A stretch of DNA of 36,374 nt from Alphaproteobacteria bacterium. Its GTDB lineage: Bacteria; Pseudomonadota; Alphaproteobacteria; Rs-D84. The translations under genes were made by a program, and so were the position numbers. Under the pieces are notes generated by a model. That model saw only the letters and a list, made by a program, of their open reading frames with translations, was not told the origin of the DNA and made no database searches. Location of the stretch: assembly GCA_017403085.1 (NCBI GenBank), contig JAFQOQ010000015.1, positions 1 through 36,374 of the forward strand, in the 5' to 3' direction. Shown here piece by piece: positions 30,382 to 36,374 of the stretch (position 1 is its first letter; each line of letters opens with the position of its first letter).

Positions 30382-32184
30382 ATGAGAAAAGAACTGAAAA
30401 TATCAACGCTGTCTATTGTTTGTGCGCTTTGCACAGCGGCTATTTCACCGGCGTTTGGTGCTTCGTCTGTTCGTGCGTTGGGTGGCGCGGGAACGTATTC
30501 CAGTGCGTCAAGTGCGGCGGCGGCGAAGTCTGGTTCTGGTGCTGTGTCTGTTAAACGTCCGGTAACCCGTACAACATCGTCGTCAAATAAGACGTCTGGT
30601 TCGACAACGGGTGGTGCAACGGCGGGGCGTGCGGCGGCAACACCACGTTTGTCTATTGGTAAATATCTAAGTGGTTCTTCGGCAGTTTTGAATCCAAGTG
30701 GTGCATCGGGCAGTATGAAGCCGGGTCAGGCAGAAGGTAATCTGCAGGAACGTATCGAAGTGTTGGAATCCTTTATGGGGTATTCGAATTCTGGTCCAAC
30801 AATTGCGCAAGATGTTGATAGTTTGCAGATTAAGGTTAAAGAACTGTCGGATGATTTGACGGCGTTAAAGGGTGTTCAGACGACGGTTGATTATGTGGAT
30901 GGTGTTTTGACTGTGACCCAGGGTGCGAATGAGCCGGTCGCGTTTGATTTGAAAAATGATTTTGCGTCTTTGTCTGTGGTTGCGGCGTTACAGGCGGCAG
31001 TTGATGAAATAACTGGTGCAGAATATTTGACCGCAGAAGATTTAAGTGAATTAAATTCAGAAGTTGATGCATTGGTGTTGGCGGATGAAAAAATTAATGC
31101 TGCGATCGATAGTTTGAAAAATAGCCAGGTGACCAATGAAAAGGTTGCGGAATTAGAAACCGCGGATGCGGAATTGCGTGGTGCGATTAGCGCATTGCAA
31201 AATTCTGTTGCGGGTATTGATGATTTGGCCAAGACGGAATATGTTGATGGCTTGGTTGCGGCGTTGCAAGCAGAAGATGCAAGATTAAGTGGTTTGATTA
31301 CTGCGTTGAAACAGCCAGACGTTGATTTGGCATATGTTGATGAGAAGGTGGCTGGTTTGCAGTCGTCTATTGATGGTTTGGTCGCGGCGGATGCGTCTTT
31401 GACGGAACGTGTTGCGGGGATTGAAAATGATTTGGCGACATATGCGACCAAGACGGAATTAGATCAACAGGTTGTGGCGCTGACGGCAAAGATAGACGCG
31501 GTGCAGAAGGGTGAAATCGTTCTGGATGATTATTACAAGGCGGCCCAGGTTGATGCGTTGTTGGCGGATAAGGCAAATCAGGCTGATTTAGATGCTGTGT
31601 CTGCGATTGTTTCTGCAAATACTAATTCAATTAATTCTTTGAATACGGCCATGGGTTCCAAGGCAGAAGCGGAAGATGTTTCTGAACTGTCTGGTACGGT
31701 TGTGCAGTTGCAGGGTCAGATTAATACAGTGTCTGAAAATGCGGCGGCGGCAAATCTGGCGGCACAAGGTGCCCAGGCGGGTGTTGATGGATTGGCCCAA
31801 ACGGTGGCTGCGTATGGCGATGTTGTGACGTATAATGCGGATGCATTTGCAACGGCGGCCCAGGGTGCATTGGCGGATACCGCGGTTCAGCCAGAAGATT
31901 TATCGGAATATGGTTATGTTGCCGCAGATGATTTGGCGACACAGGTGACACAATTGTTTGAAAATAAATCAATTGCAATTCCAGATGGTTCTGTGACGGC
32001 AGAAAAATTGGCGGATAATGCGGTGACGACACGCGCGATTGACGATGGTGCCGTGACGGCGAACAAGATTGACGATGGTGGTGCAGTGGCGGTCAGCGAA
32101 GAAACCGGTGCGTACGGTTATGCAATGCTGACCCGAAATGCAGCAACGGGCGAACCAGAGTGGGTCGCAGTAGAAGTTTTTTAA
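30382..32184 (+). CDS. Exported coiled-coil, tail-fibre-like surface protein 1
   Basis: AGGAAAGAG precedes ATG 30382 (600 residues). A signal peptide ends near residue 26 (AFG/ASS). A Ser/Gly/Thr/Ala-rich stretch runs to about residue 115. From about residue 120 comes a long run of heptad-like segments with repeated A/L-x-x-D-x-x-I spacing (LQIKVKELSDDLTALKG, LASLQSSIDGLVAADASL-type), typical of trimeric coiled coils. Near the C-terminus is GSVTAEKLADNAVTTRAID with GAVTANKIDDG, a repeat type known from phage tail fibres. It ends with YAMLTRNAATGEPEWVAVEV. Probably surface-exposed and trimeric; adhesion is an inference. First member of a five-gene array. Confidence 0.72.
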   Translation: MRKELKISTLSIVCALCTAAISPAFGASSVRALGGAGTYSSASSAAAAKSGSGAVSVKRPVTRTTSSSNKTSGSTTGGATAGRAAATPRLSIGKYLSGSSAVLNPSGASGSMKPGQAEGNLQERIEVLESFMGYSNSGPTIAQDVDSLQIKVKELSDDLTALKGVQTTVDYVDGVLTVTQGANEPVAFDLKNDFASLSVVAALQAAVDEITGAEYLTAEDLSELNSEVDALVLADEKINAAIDSLKNSQVTNEKVAELETADAELRGAISALQNSVAGIDDLAKTEYVDGLVAALQAEDARLSGLITALKQPDVDLAYVDEKVAGLQSSIDGLVAADASLTERVAGIENDLATYATKTELDQQVVALTAKIDAVQKGEIVLDDYYKAAQVDALLADKANQADLDAVSAIVSANTNSINSLNTAMGSKAEAEDVSELSGTVVQLQGQINTVSENAAAANLAAQGAQAGVDGLAQTVAAYGDVVTYNADAFATAAQGALADTAVQPEDLSEYGYVAADDLATQVTQLFENKSIAIPDGSVTAEKLADNAVTTRAIDDGAVTANKIDDGGAVAVSEETGAYGYAMLTRNAATGEPEWVAVEVF

Positions 32185-32231
32185 ACAAACGACGGTTGTG
32201 AAACCGCACAAACAAAAAAGGAAGGAAAAAA

Positions 32232-33362
32232 ATGAAAATAGGAAAAATTGCTTTTTCAGGATTTGCAGCAGCTATCTTGATGGGTGCGTGCGGTGCAGCA
32301 GAAGCAGCCGTGCAATTGGCGTCTAAGGGCTATGTCGAAGCACAGGTTCGGGACGTTAATGATAATATGTCCAGAAAACAGGATAAATTGATTGCGGGTG
32401 ACGGTATCGTTATTGGCGAAGATGGTAAAACAATCTCAGCAGCGATTACAGATGACGAAGGCAACGTTGTAAATGTGTCCAAGGCAATCGAAGATGCAAC
32501 AAGTGCAGCGGCAGCGGCACAGGGTACAGCGGATGGCGCGGCACAGGCAGCAGGCACAGCACAGGCAGCAGCCGAAGCGGCGCAGGGTACAGCGGATAAC
32601 GCAGCAACTGCAGCAGGCACAGCGCAAGCAGCAGCCGAAGCAGCACAGGCAGATGTTGATGCATTGGAAGGCAAGGTTGGTACAATTGCCGAAGGTTCAA
32701 CTGTTTCTGGTTTAATCGATGCGGCGCAAACAGCGGCAAACAACGCGGCAGGCGCGGCCACCCAGGCACAAAACGAAGTTGATGCATTAGAATTGCTCGT
32801 TGCAGACAAGGCTGCCCAGGCAGATTTGGAAGCATTGACAGGTCGTGTCAGCACAAATGAAGCGGGTGTTGCAGCAAATAAGGCAGCGATTGACAAATTG
32901 AATGGTGGTGCTGAAGTAGAAGGCTCTGTTGCGTATCAGATTAAAGATTTGAGAGAAGATTTGGCGTCATCTGGTGAAAGTGCAGAAGCAGTTGCGGCAC
33001 AGGTTGAGCAGTTGATTACAGATGTTGATCAGGCCGAAGCGGATATTGATGCATTGGAAGAAAAAGTTGGCACAGAAACAGTTGCAAAACAAATCCAAGA
33101 TGCAACAGCCGGCATGGTGACGGAAACAACTTTGTCAGCAAAGGGTTATGCGACAGAATCTTATGTTGATCAGGCAGAATCTGATGCGGTTGCGGCTGCA
33201 AAAGAATATGCGGTTGCAAAGAAGTCAGTTCCTGCGGGTACATTCTTGGTGACATCTGATGGTAATGGCGGACTGTCATGGACATCGATTGAGGTCACGG
33301 GTGATGATGGCGATCCAATGGATTTGACTGAAGATACAGTGCCAAGCAATACAGTTCAATAA
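32232..33362 (+). CDS. Exported coiled-coil surface protein 2
   Basis: A 376-residue protein. A signal peptide (MKIGKIAFSGFAAAILMG..., cleavage near residue 25) is followed at once by VQLASKGYVEAQVRDVND, an N-terminal motif shared with proteins 3-5. The middle is extremely Ala-rich and contains a 21-residue duplication (GTAQAAAEAAQGTAD...), then coiled-coil segments (VDALEGKV, DIDALEEKVG). It ends TFLVTSDGNGGLSWTSIEV, the C-terminal motif of this family. AGGAAGG precedes the ATG. The gap to protein 1 is 47 bases without a terminator, so they are probably co-transcribed. Confidence 0.72.
   Translation: MKIGKIAFSGFAAAILMGACGAAEAAVQLASKGYVEAQVRDVNDNMSRKQDKLIAGDGIVIGEDGKTISAAITDDEGNVVNVSKAIEDATSAAAAAQGTADGAAQAAGTAQAAAEAAQGTADNAATAAGTAQAAAEAAQADVDALEGKVGTIAEGSTVSGLIDAAQTAANNAAGAATQAQNEVDALELLVADKAAQADLEALTGRVSTNEAGVAANKAAIDKLNGGAEVEGSVAYQIKDLREDLASSGESAEAVAAQVEQLITDVDQAEADIDALEEKVGTETVAKQIQDATAGMVTETTLSAKGYATESYVDQAESDAVAAAKEYAVAKKSVPAGTFLVTSDGNGGLSWTSIEVTGDDGDPMDLTEDTVPSNTVQ
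32521..32646 (+). repeat. 63-bp tandem duplication in surface protein 2
   Basis: Two units starting AGGGTACAGCGGAT/A at 32521 and 32584, in frame, 21 codons each, Ala-rich. Moderate divergence suggests an older duplication. Confidence 0.7.
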
Positions 33363-33438
33363 AAACGGATTGAATAAAAACTAAACCATGCCAAAACTCG
33401 CCATAGGGTCAGGCATAAAAAAACGAAAGGAAAGAAAA

Positions 33439-34494
33439 ATGTTAAAAGTAAAAAATATTGCATTTACTGGCTTTATGGCGGCTATCCTGATGGGTGCCAC
33501 CGCCACAGACGCACGCGCAGTAAGTGTTGCATCTACGGAATATGTTAATGCACAGGTCGGCGCTGTTTCTGGCGAAGTGACAGCGTTGTCTGCAACAGTT
33601 GGTACTAAGGCAGCGCAGTCGGATTTGAATGCATTGACTGAAACAGTTGGTACTAAGGCAGCGCAGTCGGATTTGAATGCACTGTCTGCAACAGTTGATA
33701 CTAAGGCAGCGGCGTCTGAAGTGTCAGAGTTGGCAGGTCGTGTTGGTACTGCGGAATCTGATATTGATTCTTTGGAAGGTCGTGTTAGCGCAAATGAATC
33801 GGGTATTAGCACACTGAATAACAATGTTGGTGATGTACAAACCTTGCCTACGACGGCGAAAACAATCGTTGGTGCGATTAATGAAATTAACTCTGACGTT
33901 TATCGCAAGGCAGAAACGTATCTGAAATCAGAAGTAAATGCGTTGATTGGCGATATCCAGGCGGGTGACGTTGATTTGAAGGGTTATGTAAAAGAAACTA
34001 CGTTAAACGAAGAATTGGCAAAAAAGCAGAATAATCTGACTGAAGACCAGTTGAAGGCTGTTGATTCTGGTATCACAGGTGCGTTGGTTGAAAAGTATAA
34101 TGCTTATGAAGCGGCTATCGGCTCAAAGGCTTCTCAGGCTGATTTGAATGCATTGTCTCAGACTGTTGAAGGTAAAGCAGATGCTGCGACATCACTGGCT
34201 GGCTATGGTATCGCAGATGCATATACCAGCACACAGACAGATAATTTATTGGCTGGCAAACAGGATAATTTATCTGGTTCGACATATGTTTCTGTTGAAA
34301 ATGATACAGTTTCTTTGAAGGTTGATGGTGAAATCGCAGCCGGTAACGAAGGCTTGGTAAAGGGTAGTCAGATTTATACATATGCACTGCCAAAACCAGA
34401 AGATTGCGCAAATGAAAAATGTGTTCTGTCGGTTGATTTGAATGGTCAGCCATACTGGATGAAACTGGAATTGGCGACAACACCAGGGGCCTAA
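33439..34494 (+). CDS. Exported coiled-coil surface protein 3
   Basis: Start at 33439, with AAAGGAAAG upstream (351 residues; the in-frame ATG at 33388 has no such site). A signal peptide ends near residue 25 (ARA/VSV), followed by VASTEYVNAQVGAVSGEV, the family N-terminus. A 16-residue repeat GTKAAQSDLNAL(T/S)xTV occurs about two and a half times (33595-33720). Coiled-coil segments follow, then AGYGIADAYTSTQTDNLLAGKQD, a motif style known from tail-fibre proteins. The end reads CANEKCVLSVDLNGQPYW, with a Cys pair and the shared C-terminal pattern. A promoter for the next gene follows. Confidence 0.72.
   Translation: MLKVKNIAFTGFMAAILMGATATDARAVSVASTEYVNAQVGAVSGEVTALSATVGTKAAQSDLNALTETVGTKAAQSDLNALSATVDTKAAASEVSELAGRVGTAESDIDSLEGRVSANESGISTLNNNVGDVQTLPTTAKTIVGAINEINSDVYRKAETYLKSEVNALIGDIQAGDVDLKGYVKETTLNEELAKKQNNLTEDQLKAVDSGITGALVEKYNAYEAAIGSKASQADLNALSQTVEGKADAATSLAGYGIADAYTSTQTDNLLAGKQDNLSGSTYVSVENDTVSLKVDGEIAAGNEGLVKGSQIYTYALPKPEDCANEKCVLSVDLNGQPYWMKLELATTPGA
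33595..33720 (+). repeat. 48-bp tandem repeats in surface protein 3
   Basis: Units begin ACAGTT at 33595, 33643 and 33691. The first two share a near-identical run starting GGTACTAAGGCAGCGCAGTC. The third is diverged. In frame (16 codons). Confidence 0.75.
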
Positions 34495-34518
34495 GCTCTA
34501 ATTAATTAAAATTAGCCA

Positions 34519-34548
34519 TTGACGCGATTCGGTGAAAAATGGTAAAAT
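34519..34548 (+). promoter_or_regulatory. Internal promoter in the surface-protein array
   Basis: TTGACG (34519-34524), 18 bp, TAAAAT (34543-34548) with TGG extension. The spacer begins CGATTCGG, like the promoter at 30332. Confidence 0.65.
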
Positions 34549-34577
34549 AGGAATAACTTGAGAAAGGAAGGGAAAAA

Positions 34578-35816
34578 ATGAAAAAATTAACAGCAAGTAT
34601 CTTTACAGTATTACTGGGCGTTGTCTCGGTAAATGCTGCCGATGCAGCCGTCGCGTCAAAAGGCTATGTTGATCAAGAGGTTGGCAAAGCAAATACTGCG
34701 ATTGCGGCGGAAACACAGGCGCGTACAACAGCGATTGCAGACGAAGTTACGGCACGTAATACAGCAATTTCAACAGCGGTTTCGGCGGAAACACAGGCGC
34801 GTACAACAGCGGTTTCTGGTTTGCAGGCATCAATTGATGCAATCAATAATACAGACACTGGTATTTTGGCGCAGTCCAAGGGTTATACAGATACTGAATT
34901 GGATAAACTGGAACAAAGTTTAAGTGGTACAACAACAAACCTGACAGAGTTGTCAAATAAAGTTGATACAAATGCGGAAAATATCGGCAAGAATACATCT
35001 GCGATTGGTGTGTTGAATGGCGATGTCTCTACGGTGGGTTCGGTTGCAAAATCTATCGCAGATGCATTGGTAGATTATTCAACAACGTCAGAAGTTGAAA
35101 GCAAAATTTCAACTGCCACAACAAATATGGAAGTGACCACGAATAAGTTGTCTGTTGAATCTGCAGAAAATTTGACGGATGAACAGTGGGCTAATGTCTC
35201 TTTATATCCATCTATGGATACAGCGACTAAGATGATTGATTACAAGATAGCTACTAATAACGATGATATAACAGGTGCTATTAGTGATGTGTCCAATGCA
35301 AAGGTGTCTATTGCACAGGAATCAGCGAATCAGGCAATGATTACAGATGCGGAAGGTAATGTGACGACGGGCCAGATTGCGACAGGTATGATTGCAGATG
35401 CCAATGTTACAGAAGCTAAATTGGAACAGAATGTTCAAACTGCATTGGGTTTGGCGAGAACAGCGAAACAGAACTTTAATGAATTGACTGTTGCAGAAGT
35501 GGCAGAAGCAGGTAAGGCGATTGTTGCTGTATCTGAAACAAATGGTATGGTAACTGCGACGGTTGGTGAAATCACAGGTGCGGGTATCACAGATGGTACG
35601 GTTCTGAGGGCTGATTTAGACTCAGGTGTTCAGGCATCTTTGGGCTTGGCAGATAGTGCATTACAAAGTGAAAACGTGAACTGGCTGGCCAAGAATTTGA
35701 ATGTTCCAACAGAGTGCAGCGATGCGACAAATTATTGCGTCTTGACATATAACAATACCGGCTTTGTCTGGGAAGTTATTGCGCGTGGCACCGAAGGTGA
35801 CAATAACGGAAAATAA
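34578..35816 (+). CDS. Exported coiled-coil surface protein 4
   Basis: A 412-residue protein. The signal peptide ends near ADA/AVA (residue 23), then VASKGYVDQEVGKANTAI. A 26-residue duplication with AETQARTTA (29 identical bases at 34705 and 34783) resembles tail-fibre Ala repeats. Coiled-coil segments follow, then LTDEQWANVSLYPSMDTATKMIDYKIATN, a block nearly identical in protein 5. MIADANVTEAKLEQNVQ and GTVLRADLDSGVQ are further tail-fibre-like elements. The C-terminus carries CSDATNYCVLTYNNTGFVWEVIA with a Cys pair. GGAAGGG precedes the ATG; its own promoter lies at 34519-34548. Confidence 0.72.
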   Translation: MKKLTASIFTVLLGVVSVNAADAAVASKGYVDQEVGKANTAIAAETQARTTAIADEVTARNTAISTAVSAETQARTTAVSGLQASIDAINNTDTGILAQSKGYTDTELDKLEQSLSGTTTNLTELSNKVDTNAENIGKNTSAIGVLNGDVSTVGSVAKSIADALVDYSTTSEVESKISTATTNMEVTTNKLSVESAENLTDEQWANVSLYPSMDTATKMIDYKIATNNDDITGAISDVSNAKVSIAQESANQAMITDAEGNVTTGQIATGMIADANVTEAKLEQNVQTALGLARTAKQNFNELTVAEVAEAGKAIVAVSETNGMVTATVGEITGAGITDGTVLRADLDSGVQASLGLADSALQSENVNWLAKNLNVPTECSDATNYCVLTYNNTGFVWEVIARGTEGDNNGK

Positions 35817-35830
35817 TAAATAAAAAATAT

Positions 35831-35855
35831 GCTGTGGTGGGATAACCGCCACAGC
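35831..35855. other. Stem-loop between surface genes 4 and 5
   Basis: GCTGTGGTGG (35831-35840), loop GATAA, CCGCCACAGC (35846-35855), ten pairs with one G-T. No T-run follows on the plus strand, so it is more likely an mRNA stability or processing element than a terminator. Confidence 0.55.
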
Positions 35856-35885
35856 GCAAACCGACAAGAAAGAAAGGAAAGAAAA

Positions 35886-36374
35886 ATGAAAAAAATATTA
35901 ACTGCATCTTTGGTTGCAATGATGGCGGTAAGTGCTGCAAACGCGGATATCGCATCTACGAATTATGTGGAAGATAGAACTGGTGAATTTACAGAACAAG
36001 GTGGGCAATTGATTGGTGATTATGCCGGCGATGGACAGGAATTGAAGAATATTGCGAATACGGATACTTTGACCAAGGCGATTGGTAAGTTGGACGCTGC
36101 GATTGATAGTGTTGCTGGTGGTGAATTAGAGTTGGGCCAGGATTCTGTTGATACAGAGCAGATTGTAGATGGCGCTGTCACGAATGACAAATTGGCAGAG
36201 GGTGCGGCGGTTGCAAATATTGGTTATACGCCGGAGGATGAAGCGCGTAAGATGATAGGTATAGGTGAGGAAGAAACTGCAGAAAAATTGACGGATGATC
36301 AGTGGAAAAGTGACGAATTATATCCATCTATGAATACAGCGACTAAGATGATTGATTACAAGATAGCTACTAAT
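35886..36374 (+). CDS. Exported surface protein 5 (3' truncated by window)
   Basis: An open frame from ATG 35886, with AAAGGAAAG upstream, to the window end; 163 residues are visible. The signal peptide MKKILTASLVAMMAVSAANA is followed by DIASTNYVEDRTGEF, the family N-terminus. Tail-fibre-like segments appear: DSVDTEQIVDGAVTNDKLAEG and VANIGYTPEDEARKM. The visible end repeats the LTD(E/D)QW...LYPSM(D/N)TATKMIDYKIATN block of protein 4, almost identical at the DNA level. No independent promoter is obvious, so it is probably expressed with protein 4. Confidence 0.7.
   Translation, partial: MKKILTASLVAMMAVSAANADIASTNYVEDRTGEFTEQGGQLIGDYAGDGQELKNIANTDTLTKAIGKLDAAIDSVAGGELELGQDSVDTEQIVDGAVTNDKLAEGAAVANIGYTPEDEARKMIGIGEEETAEKLTDDQWKSDELYPSMNTATKMIDYKIATN

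Noticed and set aside
32330-32896. Long minus-strand open frame opposite surface protein 2
   Set aside because: It mirrors the Ala-rich repeat coding strand, has no ribosome-binding site and no credible protein motif.
33595-33720. CRISPR-like spaced repeats
   Set aside because: Repeats are contiguous, in frame and inside a coding sequence, with no unique spacers.
30382-36374. Prophage tail-fibre module
   Set aside because: All genes have Sec signal peptides and no other phage structural, lysis or integrase gene is visible.

Overview
The window is a stretch of chromosome from a Gram-negative bacterium, most probably an alphaproteobacterium of a host-associated (gut-type) lineage. I infer this from three things. 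Outer-membrane systems are present (TolB, Pal, an AsmA-like protein, a beta-barrel protein). rpsT lies near dnaA and uvrC lies next to pgsA. Many genes encode secreted Cys-rich or coiled-coil proteins. G+C looks moderately low by eye. TGA is used as a stop, so the standard code applies. I see no rRNA, tRNA, CRISPR array, transposase or integrated prophage.

Layout. 1-2311: end of a Cys-rich secreted protein, rpsT (-) divergent from plsY (+), and an exported protein of unknown role. 2391-5038: dprA, then dnaA behind the only intergenic stretch longer than 300 bp. 5141-6940: a large secreted protein with a duplicated Cys-rich domain. 7099-9078: parE (-). 9215-10593: dnaJ and a small membrane protein. 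10625-12692: uvrC-pgsA operon (-), divergent from a prepilin gene. 12743-17051: prepilin, rluC-type pseudouridine synthase, AsmA-like protein and a CdaA-type diadenylate cyclase. 17184-19580: dnaN, ppa and efp, each with its own promoter. 19609-19772: a duplicated hairpin element between efp and the convergent fba. 20860-21656: a lipoprotein and a VirB2/TrbC-like pilin. 21703-22890: a ribbon-helix-helix (RHH) regulator and a DinD-family protein (-). 23103-24885: tolB and a secreted thermonuclease. 25011-26132: a Cys-rich secreted protein behind a strongly structured, attenuator-like RNA. 26131-28991: ftsE-ftsX-ydcF-like-plsC operon (-). 29052-30304: pal (-) and an outer-membrane barrel (+). 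30382-36374: a tandem array of at least five exported coiled-coil proteins resembling phage tail fibres; the last runs off the window.

The genes fall into replication and repair (dnaA, dnaN, parE, uvrC, dprA, DinD-like), envelope biogenesis (plsY, plsC, pgsA, AsmA-like, ftsEX, tolB, pal), central functions (rpsT, efp, ppa, fba, dnaJ) and a lineage-specific surface set. Many promoters share an extended -10 of the form TGATANNNT. Most genes end in a strong hairpin plus T-tract, and several hairpins serve convergent genes.

The least conventional items are: the tail-fibre-like surface array; the mutually exclusive hairpins at 25906-26132; the RHH plus DinD-like pair with operator-like repeats; a DnaA that appears to lack two AAA+ arginines; a UvrC lacking its middle region; and c-di-AMP synthesis in a proteobacterium. 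All assignments come from reading the sequence and remembered family motifs; no database search was run.
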